From contig RXIY01000051.1 of assembly GCA_003963405.1 (NCBI GenBank), positions 1 to 42,655 of the forward strand: a stretch of 42,655 nucleotides of DNA, given 5' to 3'. A model generated the notes under the pieces. It had not been told where the DNA came from. It saw only the letters and a list, made by a program, of their open reading frames with translations, and did not search any database. This document shows, piece by piece, positions 1 through 7,873 of the stretch (its first letter is position 1; each line of letters begins with the position of its first letter). The DNA is from Hyphomicrobiales bacterium. Lineage in GTDB: Bacteria; Pseudomonadota; Alphaproteobacteria; Rhizobiales; Beijerinckiaceae. The position numbers and the translations under genes were made by a program.

Positions 1-1
1 C

Positions 2-235
2 AGCCAGGCGCTGAAGCTGAACCAGTCCATCGGCGACACCTCGAAGGGCGGCTTCGCGCTGAACAAGGCGTTCGTCGTCCAGGCTCAGGTTCCGGTCAAC
101 GCCGGCAAGTCTTCCGACCTGTCGCAGAAGGGCGACATCAGCCAGTCGATCGGCAACACCAGCAAGGGCGGCGACGCCATCAACAAGGCGACGGTGATCC
201 AGGCCCAGGTTCCGCTGAGCTTCGGCTCGCACTGA
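2..235 (+). CDS. C-terminal part of a small secreted repeat protein (5' end outside window)
   Basis: This is an open frame of 77 residues plus TGA whose start lies left of the window. It contains two copies of a motif of the form I-G-[DN]-T-S-K-G-G-x-A-[IL]-N-K-A ... Q-A-Q-V-P, separated by a linker with S-Q-K-G-D-I-S-Q. The complete paralogue at 10179-10541 (minus strand) has the same two repeats and a Sec signal peptide, so this protein is probably also exported and about 120 residues long. The family is not one I recognise; the regular polar repeats suggest a surface or biofilm-type protein, which is inference. A strong hairpin follows 21 bases after the stop. Reading frame and homology to the paralogue are clear; function is unknown. 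Confidence 0.8.
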   Translation, partial: SQALKLNQSIGDTSKGGFALNKAFVVQAQVPVNAGKSSDLSQKGDISQSIGNTSKGGDAINKATVIQAQVPLSFGSH

Positions 236-256
236 GAACCGCTTCGCAGTTAGGCG

Positions 257-282
257 GATCGTGGCCGGCGACGGCCACGATC
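257..282 (+). terminator. Hairpin terminator after the repeat-protein gene
   Basis: A perfect 10-bp inverted repeat (GATCGTGGCC / GGCCACGATC) with a six-base loop starts 21 bases after the stop at 235. There is no strong T-run after it, so it may stop transcription weakly or mainly protect the 3' end. A similar GATCG-type hairpin lies downstream of the paralogue at 10179-10541. Confidence 0.6.
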
Positions 283-372
283 TCCTCTGGGCGCGTAACC
301 GCTCTGCTTATGGATGCGCGATCGGGAACGCGGACCTTCGTATGAAGGACTTGCGCAGACATGGGGTGAACC

Positions 373-780
373 GTGTCTAAAGAAGACTGGGCTCATAGCG
401 ATCGTGAGTGGCGCAACTGCAAGCGCGCGATCTTGGCTTATCATGTCGGGGGATGGCGAAGGGGAGAGTCGCCGCTCGAGGCCCTCGCCAGGGCGCTCGG
501 GGTGGAGCCCCGAGACATTCTCCTCGAGTTGACCGACCCGTGGACGGCGCGGCGCGAACTGGATGAACTTTCAGCGTGCCTGGGAGCCGGGTGGATCGAG
601 CCGCCGGGCATCGACATCGGCGAGAGCATCGTCCTCGCCATCTCCATTCTCAATGAAAAACTGGAAGACGTTCCTCCTGAAGTGCGCGCATTCTTCGGCG
701 CGCCTCGGAAGCTCGAGCCGTTCTTGCCGACCCGCCGCCTCCTTTTTGGCGCCCGCGACGCAATCGGCGCGAGAGCCTGA
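373..780 (+). CDS. Hypothetical protein, possible short helix-turn-helix segment
   Basis: A 135-residue frame with a GTG start and no clear ribosome binding site. Residues about 34-52 (ESPLEALARALGVEPRDIL) read like the first helices of an HTH or like the N-terminus of a small regulator. The rest is a mix of charged helices ending in an Arg/Ala-rich tail. No signal peptide or membrane segment is visible. It stands alone between the repeat-protein gene and a possible small antisense-oriented gene. Coding is supported by length and an amino-acid composition that looks normal for a protein, but the GC-rich background produces spurious frames, so I am only moderately sure it is a gene. Function unknown. 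Confidence 0.45.
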   Translation: MSKEDWAHSDREWRNCKRAILAYHVGGWRRGESPLEALARALGVEPRDILLELTDPWTARRELDELSACLGAGWIEPPGIDIGESIVLAISILNEKLEDVPPEVRAFFGAPRKLEPFLPTRRLLFGARDAIGARA

Positions 781-821
781 TCCCCGTTCAGCCGTCCGAG
801 CGCGCGCATGTCGCGTGGTCG

Positions 822-941
822 TCAAAGTTGACCGAGCGCGGGGGCGATCGCAATCAGGGCGATGACGAGCGCGGCGCCGGCCAGCACTTTGTAAAGAATT
901 CTCAGGCGCGCCCTTGGCCCGCCGTCGCATAATCTGATCAC
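822..941 (-). CDS. Possible 39-residue single-span membrane protein
   Basis: A GTG-started frame on the minus strand. It is preceded by GGGAG seven bases upstream, a good ribosome binding site in a stretch that otherwise holds no gene. The product has a charged N-terminus with several Arg, then one hydrophobic span of about 20 residues (YKVLAGAALVIALIAIAPAL) ending in GQL. That layout fits a small inner-membrane protein. It is hidden inside a much longer minus-strand frame that runs antisense to the L,D-transpeptidase and is not itself credible. Function unknown; the call rests on the RBS and the hydrophobic span only. Confidence 0.35.
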   Translation of the reverse strand: MIRLCDGGPRARLRILYKVLAGAALVIALIAIAPALGQL

Positions 942-1106
942 GTTCAAACTCCCAAAGGCCCGGGTCTCGGCGCCGCCACGAAGACAGTGAGGGGAAAGAG
1001 GATTTTCGTCCAGTGTGGCGCGTCCGCAATAGCTCTCGCCTCGCCGCTCGGTCAGAATGACGGTTCGATACGCGACTGATTCCCCGTTTCTTCCTGGACA
1101 ATTGCA

Positions 1107-2723
1107 ATGGCCCGTCGCCGTTCTCCCGGATTCGCCGCTGACGCGCTCCTCGCGGCGACCGTCTCGATCATTCTTCTGACCGGTGAGCAGAAAGCGTCGG
1201 CGCTCGATTTCTTCGCCCTGTTCGACAGGGAGCAGCCGAGACGCGAAGCGGTCGAAACGCCCACGCACATCCAGAAGGCCCCTGCGAAGGCCGCGAAGGT
1301 CGCGCGCCGCCCTGCGCCCAAGGCCGCGGCGCCGTCGGCCGAGCGGGTAGTCAAGGCCGAGAGCGGCGCGAAGCGGGATTTGCCGCTGTTCGGCGTGGTG
1401 TCGATCTCGGATCAGCGCATCTCCATTTATAATCACAATGGTCTGGTGACCCGTTCGCCTGTCTCGACCGGAATGGAGGGACACGCCACGCCGAGGGGAA
1501 TTTTCACCATCATCGGCCGCGAAAGATATCACCAGTCGAACATCTATTCGGGCGCGCCGATGCCCTTCATGCAGCGGATCACCTGGTCGGGCATTGCGAT
1601 GCATGTCGGCGTCGTTCCGGGGCATCCGGCGTCTCATGGCTGCGTGCGGCTCCCTGCCGATTTCGCGGCGAGACTCTGGGGCATGACCAAAATCGGCGAG
1701 AGGATCGTCATCTCGCCGGACGACGTCTCGCCGACGCCTTTTGCGCACGCCTCGCTGCCCGGTGCGAAAATCTATGTCGCATCCGGCCCCGCCATGCAGG
1801 CGCCTGTTTACGGGCCGCCCGAGTCCGGGGAAGACGGGGCGTCGCCCGTCGCGCGGCTGAATCCCTTGCAGTATGCGGAGCGTCTCAAGGGACAGGCCGC
1901 CGCCGATGCGGCGGCCGCCTCGAAGGCTTTGAGAGAGGCGTCTGCTGCGGCGAAAGCGGCGCAGGACGAGGCTGCGGCCGCCGCCCGGGAATTGGCGGCG
2001 GCGGAATACGCCGAGGCGGCTGCTCAGCTCAAGGCGGACGACGCGGACGAGGCTTATCTTTCCGCAACGGCCAAGGCCCATGCCCTGCAAGAGGAGGCGT
2101 CCCTCGGCTCCATGACGGACGACGCCTCTCGCAGAAACAGGTTCGCAGATGCCATGGAAGCGGCAGTGAAGGCGCGGGTCGCCGCGGCGACGCTGAAAAT
2201 TGATCTTGCAAAGACCTCGATCGAAGCGAGACACAGACACGAGACGGCGCGATCTGGAATGAGCGCCAGCCAGGCCCAATTGTCGAAAGCTTTAGCTCAG
2301 CTGGGCGGCGCGACGGCTTCTTCCGAAGCAGCCGCCAAGGCGGAAGCGGCGGCGCGGCGGCGGCTTGCGCCCGTGTCCGTGCTGTTCAGCAAGAAGGATC
2401 AGCGGGTCTATGTCCGGCAGGGGCTTTCGCCTTTGTTCGAGGCGCCGATCGCCGTGCGGGATCCCGACAGACCGCTTGGCTCGCATCTTTTCATCGCCAC
2501 CGCGGCCGATGACGATGCGACCTCGCTGAAGTGGTCGGTCCTGTCTATGTCTGGCCCCCTCCTCGACCCGGCGGAGGCTCTCGAGCGCATCGAAATGTCC
2601 GACGAAATTCGGGCGCGCATCGGCGAGAGATTATGGACCGGTGGGTCCATGATCGTCTCCGATCAGTCTCCGAGCGGCGAAACCGGAGCAATCGGCACGG
2701 ATCTGACTGTGAAGCTGCGCTGA
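1107..2723 (+). CDS. L,D-transpeptidase (YkuD domain) with long helical C-terminal region
   Basis: The 538-residue product starts with a basic, hydrophobic signal-like segment (about residues 1-32). A YkuD catalytic domain at about 95-205 carries the signature H-P-A-S-H-G-C-V-R-L-P near residue 175, with the catalytic Cys and His in place. These enzymes form 3-3 cross-links in periplasmic peptidoglycan or attach proteins to it. The part after the domain is unusual: about 150 residues of Ala/Glu/Lys-rich sequence likely to form a long helix or coiled coil (residues about 255-420), then a folded tail. The C-terminal part may anchor or space the enzyme in the envelope. It stands alone, with a weak RBS; the multicopper oxidase follows after 65 bases. 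Confidence 0.88.
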   Translation: MARRRSPGFAADALLAATVSIILLTGEQKASALDFFALFDREQPRREAVETPTHIQKAPAKAAKVARRPAPKAAAPSAERVVKAESGAKRDLPLFGVVSISDQRISIYNHNGLVTRSPVSTGMEGHATPRGIFTIIGRERYHQSNIYSGAPMPFMQRITWSGIAMHVGVVPGHPASHGCVRLPADFAARLWGMTKIGERIVISPDDVSPTPFAHASLPGAKIYVASGPAMQAPVYGPPESGEDGASPVARLNPLQYAERLKGQAAADAAAASKALREASAAAKAAQDEAAAAARELAAAEYAEAAAQLKADDADEAYLSATAKAHALQEEASLGSMTDDASRRNRFADAMEAAVKARVAAATLKIDLAKTSIEARHRHETARSGMSASQAQLSKALAQLGGATASSEAAAKAEAAARRRLAPVSVLFSKKDQRVYVRQGLSPLFEAPIAVRDPDRPLGSHLFIATAADDDATSLKWSVLSMSGPLLDPAEALERIEMSDEIRARIGERLWTGGSMIVSDQSPSGETGAIGTDLTVKLR

Positions 2724-2788
2724 CTTGACCTGTGCGGGGTCTTGTTTCAGGAACTTGGCCCGTCGCTCGAGGACAGGAGCTTCTGGCC

Positions 2789-4219
2789 ATGCTTTCTAGA
2801 CGCCGCTTATTGACCGCGGGCGCGGCTCTCGCCGCGGCGGGGCCGCTCGGGGCCATGGCGGAGGAGCCATCCCGCCTATTGAAACTGCGGCGCAGGACCA
2901 TCGAGGTGAAGGGCCGGCCGGCCTCGGTCTATGCGATCGTCGGAGAGGGGGGCGAGCGCGCTTTCGCGTCGGAGGTCGGGAGCCGGTTCCGTCTGCGGGT
3001 CGAGAATGAACTGGCGGAGCCGAGCCTCGTTCATTGGCACGGGCTCATGCCCCCATGGCGCCAGGACGGCGTGCCGGAGATTTCGGGTCCCGCCATCCCG
3101 CCGGGCGGTTCCGCGGATTACGATTTTCCGCTCGCCTATGGCGGCACCTATTACATGCATTCGCATTTTGGCTTGCAGGAGCAGCTTCTTTTCGCCGCGC
3201 CGCTCATCGTGAGAGATCCCAGGCGATACGCCGAGCGGCAGGACGTCGTCGTCATGCTCGCCGATTTTAGTTTCAGGTCCCCTCAGGACATCTTTGCGAG
3301 CCTTGTCGCGGCCAAAAAGCCCGGCATGCCAAAAATGGCGCTTCACGACGGGACGGGCGCGGCGCCGCATGAGGACATGGGCAAGCTCATGGGCAAAGTC
3401 ATGGGCAAGCCCGATCTCAATGACGTCGCCTATGACGCCTTTCTCGCCAATGAGCGCACGATAGACGATCCCCAGATCATACCCGTCGAGAATGGCGGGC
3501 GCATTCTCCTGCGCGTCATCAATAGCGCGGCAATGAGCGCCTTTCGCGTCGACCTTGGCGCACTCGGCGGCAGGCTGGCGGCGGTGGACGGCCAGGATAT
3601 TCTTCCCTGCGCCGGGGGCAATTTTCCGATTGCGGTGGGGCAGCGGCTCGACATTCTGCTGGACCTTCCCAAGGGAACCCGAGCCTTTCCGATCACTTTC
3701 GTGCTGGAGGGAGAAACAAGACAGACGGCAGTGATCCTCTGTCCGCCGGGCGCTAGAATAGACCGCCTGCCGGAGGAGGCTGCGGAGCCTGCTGCGCCGC
3801 TCGATCTCGCTTTGGAAAAACAGCTACGCGCCGCCGCTCCGCTTCCCGCAAGAAAGGCGGATCGCGTGATTCCGATCAATCTGACGGGCGATATGGCGAA
3901 CTATGTCTGGTCGATCAATGACGTCGTCTGGAATGAAAAGACGCCGCCCATGACCGTTCGGGCGGGGGAGCGCGTGGAGCTCGCGATCACGAACAAGACA
4001 ATGATGTCCCATCCCATGCATCTGCATGGCCACAGATTTCAGGTCGTGGAGATCGACGGCGCGCCGATCGACGGGGCGATGCGCGATACCGTCCTGGTTC
4101 CGCCCGGCAAGCGCGTGGTCATCGCCTTCGACGCCGATAATCCGGGACGATGGGCCTTTCATTGCCATTTGCTCTATCACGCGCAAGCGGGGATGTTTGC
4201 GAGTTTCGAATACGCCTGA
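2789..4219 (+). CDS. Tat-exported multicopper oxidase
   Basis: The start is set at the ATG preceded by AGGAG (2775-2779). It begins a Tat signal, M-L-S-R-R-R-L-L-T-A-G followed by an Ala-rich segment; an upstream in-frame start would bury this signal. The 476-residue protein has all four copper-site motifs: HWHG near residues 82-85, H-S-H in YYMHSHFG, H-P-M-H-L-H-G-H near the C-terminus, and H-C-H-L-L-Y-H-A-Q-A-G-M at about 458-469. It should therefore hold a type 1 Cu and a trinuclear cluster and oxidise a substrate in the periplasm with O2. Repeated Met/Gly/Lys stretches around residues 180-215 (MGKLMGKVMGKP) resemble Met-rich copper-handling segments of CopA/CueO-like enzymes. A copper-detoxification role is likely but not proven. 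Confidence 0.9.
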   Translation: MLSRRRLLTAGAALAAAGPLGAMAEEPSRLLKLRRRTIEVKGRPASVYAIVGEGGERAFASEVGSRFRLRVENELAEPSLVHWHGLMPPWRQDGVPEISGPAIPPGGSADYDFPLAYGGTYYMHSHFGLQEQLLFAAPLIVRDPRRYAERQDVVVMLADFSFRSPQDIFASLVAAKKPGMPKMALHDGTGAAPHEDMGKLMGKVMGKPDLNDVAYDAFLANERTIDDPQIIPVENGGRILLRVINSAAMSAFRVDLGALGGRLAAVDGQDILPCAGGNFPIAVGQRLDILLDLPKGTRAFPITFVLEGETRQTAVILCPPGARIDRLPEEAAEPAAPLDLALEKQLRAAAPLPARKADRVIPINLTGDMANYVWSINDVVWNEKTPPMTVRAGERVELAITNKTMMSHPMHLHGHRFQVVEIDGAPIDGAMRDTVLVPPGKRVVIAFDADNPGRWAFHCHLLYHAQAGMFASFEYA

Positions 4220-4326
4220 CGGCGCACATTGGCGGCGCGTTCGGCGGATGCGTGGACTTGGCCTTTGAGAATTGACCGATCGTTTGTTATCTTCGCGGCC
4301 GACAACAAAAATAAGGGACGGCTGTC

Positions 4327-5106
4327 GTGAATCCCCTGCTGGTCAGTTTCCTGTCCTTCATCGCCTTCATGATCGCCGCGCTCGGGGGGCTCTGGCTCGG
4401 TCATGCCCTTCCCGAGGGGCAGATAAGCGACCGCAATCGCGATCTCGTCAAGGAGGCGCGCCGCATGCTCGTGGCGCTTGCGTCCCTGACGCTCGGCCTC
4501 ATCATTGCGTCGGCGACGACATCCTTCGAACAGCGGAGCAACGAAGTCGACGCGAGCGCCTCCAAGATCATCGCCCTCGACGCCACGCTCGCCAAATATG
4601 GCCCCGCGGCGCGCGAGAGCCGCGAATTGTTGCGTGGCATTGTCGCGCGCGGCATCGAGCGGATAGAGGTCGCCGCTCAGGAGGGCTTCAATACCGAAAA
4701 GACCCGCAAGGGAATTGGCGTCAACAAGCTTCAGCTGAAGCTGCTCGAACTCAATCCACAGAGCGAGCGAGAAACCTGGCTCAGATCGTCCGCCCTCACG
4801 CTCACGAGCGAGTTGGGGTCGTTCCGGTGGCTGAGATATGCCGGTTCGGATGGAAATATCCAGTGGCCGTTCGTCCTGATCCTCGTTTTCTGGCTATGCG
4901 GCGTTTTCGTCAGCTATGGCGTGGTTGCGCCGAACAACGCCATGGCTGTCGGCACGATAACGGTCGTGGCGCTGTCCATGGCGATGGCGATCCACCTGAC
5001 GCTCGATCTCGATACGCCCAACCGAGGGCTCATCCAGATGTCCAGCACGCCGCTGAAAACAGCGCTGGTCCAGATTGGACCCGTTGCGGGCGCCGCGCCC
5101 CAATGA
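4327..5106 (+). CDS. DUF4239-like (bestrophin-like domain) membrane protein
   Basis: The 259-residue product has a GTG start. Two hydrophobic spans lie near the N-terminus (about residues 5-28 and 45-65), then a soluble charged region of about 110 residues with R-S-N-E-V-D-A-S-A. Two more spans lie at about 180-200 and 205-228. This two-plus-two layout with the central domain matches DUF4239 proteins, which are sometimes grouped with bestrophin-like channels. The physiological role of the family is not established. It is monocistronic, with 107 bases to the upstream oxidase gene and 76 bases to the downstream oxidase gene. Confidence 0.7.
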   Translation: MNPLLVSFLSFIAFMIAALGGLWLGHALPEGQISDRNRDLVKEARRMLVALASLTLGLIIASATTSFEQRSNEVDASASKIIALDATLAKYGPAARESRELLRGIVARGIERIEVAAQEGFNTEKTRKGIGVNKLQLKLLELNPQSERETWLRSSALTLTSELGSFRWLRYAGSDGNIQWPFVLILVFWLCGVFVSYGVVAPNNAMAVGTITVVALSMAMAIHLTLDLDTPNRGLIQMSSTPLKTALVQIGPVAGAAPQ

Positions 5107-5182
5107 GAGATGCAAGCGGAATCGCCTGACATCGCGCTCGACGCCATCTCGTGACACAAGACTCCCTCGCCTGGAGACCGCC

Positions 5183-6625
5183 ATGAACGCCGCCGCTTCC
5201 ATCCTCGCGCCCCATATCGCCCCGCGGCCCATGCCGGAGGCTTTGCTGGATGCGTTGCAGGCGCGTTTTGGCGCCTGTTTCTCGACCGCTCTGATCGTGC
5301 GGGAGCAGCATGGCCGCGATGAATCGGCCTATACCCATGTCCCGCCGCCGGCCGCCGTGGTGTTTGCCGCCACTTCAAGGGATGTCGCCGATGCGGTCCG
5401 GCTCTGTGCGCAATACAAGGCGCCCATCATACCGTTCGGCGTGGGCTCTTCCCTTGAAGGGCATTTGCTCGCCGTCGAGGGCGGCGTCAGTCTCGATCTC
5501 TCACGCATGAACCGGGTGCTCGCTATTCGTCCCGACGATCTCACTGTCACGGTGCAGCCGGGCGTGACGCGCGAGCAGCTCAATAAGGAGCTGAAATCCT
5601 ACGGCCTGTTCTTCCCCATCGACCCCGGCGCGGACGCAAGTATCGGCGGCATGAGCGCGACCCGCGCCAGCGGCACCAATGCGGTCCGTTACGGCGCGAT
5701 GCGCGAGAATGTGCTTGCCCTGGAGGTCGTGACGGCGCGAGGCGAGGTGATACGAACTGGCTCCCAGGCGAAGAAATCCAGCGCGGGCTATGATCTCACG
5801 CGCCTCTTCGTGGGCAGCGAGGGGACGTTGGGGGTGATGACGGAGATCACCCTGCGCGTCTATCCGCTGCCGGAGGCCGTTTCCGCCGCCGTATGCTCGT
5901 TTCCGACGATCGCCGACGCGGTGCATACGGTCATCGAGATCATTCAGCTCGGCGTGCCGATCGCCAGAGTGGAGCTCCTCGACGGGCCGTCGGTCGGCAT
6001 GGTCAACCGCCATTCGAGGCTCGATTTGCGGGAGGAGCCGATGCTGCTCATGGAGTTCCATGGCTCGCCATCCGGCGTCAAGGAGCAGGCAGAAATCGTG
6101 CAGGAGCTCGCCGGCAATCATGACGGCCGGGCCTTCGAGTGGGCGGCGACGCCCGAGGAGCGCACGCGCCTCTGGACTGCGCGGCACCACGCCTATTTTG
6201 CCGCAGTGCAAAGTCGGCTCGGTTGTCGGGCGATCGTCACGGACGCCTGCGTGCCGATCAGCAAATTGGCCGATTGTCTGCTCGAGTCGAAGGCCGAGGC
6301 CGACGCCAGCGGCATTCCCTATTTTCTGCTCGGCCATGTCGGCGATGGAAACTTCCATTTCGGATATCTGATCGACCCTGACGACGCGCAGGAACGCCAG
6401 ACGGCGGAGGGCCTCAATGACAAGCTCGTGATGCGTGCGCTGAGGATGGGCGGCACCTGCACCGGCGAGCATGGCGTGGGTTTGCACAAGATGGGTTTTC
6501 TGCGCAGCGAGGCCGGCGAAGGTGCGGTCGAGATGATGCGCGCAATCAAGCATGCGCTGGACCCGGACAACATCATGAATCCGGGCAAGATCTTTGATTG
6601 GAGCCGCGCTGGCGGCGCTCCGTGA
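5183..6625 (+). CDS. FAD-linked oxidase, D-lactate dehydrogenase (cytochrome)/GlcD type
   Basis: The chosen ATG follows TGGAGA and gives 480 residues, the usual family length. A PCMH-type FAD-binding domain covers about residues 50-230, with P-F-G-V-G-S-S-L-E-G-H, D-P-G-A-D-A-S-I-G-G-M and V-G-S-E-G-T-L-G-V. The FAD-oxidase C-terminal domain has G-H-V-G-D-G-N-F-H-F, E-H-G-V-G and D-P-D-N-I-M-N-P-G-K. These enzymes oxidise D-lactate, glycolate or related 2-hydroxy acids and feed electrons to cytochrome c or quinones. The exact substrate cannot be read from the sequence. No glcE/glcF subunits lie next to it, which favours a stand-alone D-lactate dehydrogenase of the Dld type. Confidence 0.85.
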   Translation: MNAAASILAPHIAPRPMPEALLDALQARFGACFSTALIVREQHGRDESAYTHVPPPAAVVFAATSRDVADAVRLCAQYKAPIIPFGVGSSLEGHLLAVEGGVSLDLSRMNRVLAIRPDDLTVTVQPGVTREQLNKELKSYGLFFPIDPGADASIGGMSATRASGTNAVRYGAMRENVLALEVVTARGEVIRTGSQAKKSSAGYDLTRLFVGSEGTLGVMTEITLRVYPLPEAVSAAVCSFPTIADAVHTVIEIIQLGVPIARVELLDGPSVGMVNRHSRLDLREEPMLLMEFHGSPSGVKEQAEIVQELAGNHDGRAFEWAATPEERTRLWTARHHAYFAAVQSRLGCRAIVTDACVPISKLADCLLESKAEADASGIPYFLLGHVGDGNFHFGYLIDPDDAQERQTAEGLNDKLVMRALRMGGTCTGEHGVGLHKMGFLRSEAGEGAVEMMRAIKHALDPDNIMNPGKIFDWSRAGGAP

Positions 6626-6954
6626 CGATCGCTTCAGGGCCAAGGCTCGATGGCCCGCCAATGTATCGGCGGCGCGCATCTCCTGCGAAGGACCACGGAC
6701 GGCGTCGCATTTGCCGATGTCTGGTCTGGCGGAAGAGGCGTTATGTTTCGTTCTCTCCAGCCACGGAGCGAGCTGCAATGGATGTTTCGTCGGCGCCGGC
6801 GCGCGCCCGGAGAGATCGTCTTCGCTTTTAGCGCTATCTACCTAACGCAATAAGTGTGTTTACGTATTTACTGTTTTCGGCGCTCCCCGTTAACCTGATC
6901 GCGTTGTGCGCGCTTTCAATCCATTGGATGCGGCAGGAGCCAGGAGTGCCGGTC
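6626..6954 (+). other. Intergenic stretch without a supportable gene
   Basis: About 330 bases. Three short overlapping plus-strand frames are open, but none has a good RBS or a protein-like composition. The right end is AT-richer and carries two AGGAG boxes (6935-6939 and 6942-6946); the second fits the start of the next small gene. Confidence 0.5.
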
Positions 6955-7179
6955 GTGAAACATTTTTTCGTCGGATTGGAGAGCAGATCCTTTTCCCCGA
7001 CTGCAAAAAGCAAATCAGCCTATAAAAAACCTCTGTTGCGCAAAATTTCTCCCGAGGAGCACCAGGGCGCGCAGGAGATGATGCAGGAATTCCTTGCACG
7101 GATGAAAGTCATCGGAAAGAACCCCCGGCAGGAAAACTTCGAGGCTTACGTCAAATCTGGCCGCCAATCGGCGAACTGA
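6955..7179 (+). CDS. Small Y-x-K-P-L-L-R motif peptide, copy 1
   Basis: A GTG start eight bases after AGGAG gives 74 residues; an in-frame ATG at 6928 or GTG at 6856 would lengthen it. Residues about 23-29 read YKKPLLR. They are followed by an acidic/Gln-rich helix (E-E-H-Q-G-A-Q-E-M-M-Q-E-F) and the tail N-P-R-Q-E-N-F-E-A-Y-V-K-S. The protein at 7577-7789 is clearly related over its last 50 residues, so the two are tandem paralogues. No signal peptide or known domain is visible. The Y-x-x-P-x-L pattern recalls the recognition motif in some RiPP leader peptides, but no RiPP enzyme is nearby and the similarity may be chance. Function unknown. Confidence 0.6.
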   Translation: MKHFFVGLESRSFSPTAKSKSAYKKPLLRKISPEEHQGAQEMMQEFLARMKVIGKNPRQENFEAYVKSGRQSAN

Positions 7180-7576
7180 AGCTAAATTTTACGTCGGTAA
7201 CGCTCGCCACTTCTTGGCGAATGAGCGCGGGATGAATTGGGACACGCGCGGGCGTGCCCGTGCCGCCCGATGCGTCATGGGTATGTCTCTGGAGATATTG
7301 GGTATTTTTTGCTTTTGCGGACTTTGGCTGTGCAGGCGTCCCTGCGAAATGAATCTTTCTGGGGTTTTGGACCTTCGCCGCAGAACGGGAATCCGGATTT
7401 TCGTTGCGCGGAGTGATCCGATGCGCTAGATGTAACATCGAGGCGCGTGAGGTAACGAAACCTCTGCCGTTCTCGTGGCTGTGAAGCGCACTTCCGGGGA
7501 GCGCAAGGGTTTGTCGTTCTGTGGCGACTCGCTCCCCTGCATTGGAGGCTTGGGGCTGTAACGAAGGAGATTTCAT
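7180..7576 (+). other. Intergenic stretch between the two paralogous small genes
   Basis: About 400 bases with no convincing gene. An imperfect hairpin at 7202-7226 (GCT-C-GCCA ... TGGC-G-AATGAGC) lies just after the first small gene and may end its transcript. The remainder is AT-richer, with a T-rich run near 7300-7320, and probably carries the promoter of the second copy, but no clear -35/-10 pair could be fixed. Confidence 0.4.
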
Positions 7577-7789
7577 ATGAGAGTTTTATGTGCATCAACG
7601 GACCGGGAAGCAGTTCCTGCGGTCGGCAAGAAACTTTATCAAAAGCCACTCTTGAGAGAGCTCGTTCCCGGAGAACATGCGGCGGCGCGAGAGACGCTAC
7701 AGGATTTTCATGCGCAGATGGAAATGCTGGGGGCGCGGCCGAGCCAGGAGAGCTTCGAGCTTTATCTCAAAAACCGTTCCAAAAAATAG
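7577..7789 (+). CDS. Small Y-x-K-P-L-L-R motif peptide, copy 2
   Basis: A 70-residue product with a near-ideal AAGGAG RBS at 7564-7569, which makes this a well-supported small gene. Residues 21-27 are YQKPLLR. The following segment (E-L-V-P-G-E-H-A-A-A-R-E-T-L-Q-D-F) and the end (P-S-Q-E-S-F-E-L-Y-L-K-N) align residue by residue with the copy at 6955-7179. The first 20 residues differ between copies, so the conserved C-terminal 50 residues are the functional part. It is cytosolic by appearance. The strong RBS suggests high expression. Function unknown. Confidence 0.75.
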   Translation: MRVLCASTDREAVPAVGKKLYQKPLLRELVPGEHAAARETLQDFHAQMEMLGARPSQESFELYLKNRSKK

Positions 7790-7873
7790 CTTGAATATTT
7801 GTCGCTCGGATCAGCCAGAAACGCGCGGCGTCCGCCTCGCTTTCTTCCGGGCCATCGTGCAGAAATGCGCGTC

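Noticed and set aside
822-2279. 485-residue minus-strand frame opposite the L,D-transpeptidase
   Set aside because: Arg/Gly-rich composition without domains; it is the shadow of a real gene. Only its last 39 codons, after an RBS, look like a gene.
6955-7789. Lasso or other RiPP precursor peptides
   Set aside because: The Y-x-x-P-x-L resemblance is short, and no B/C-type peptidase, cyclase or RRE protein is in the window.
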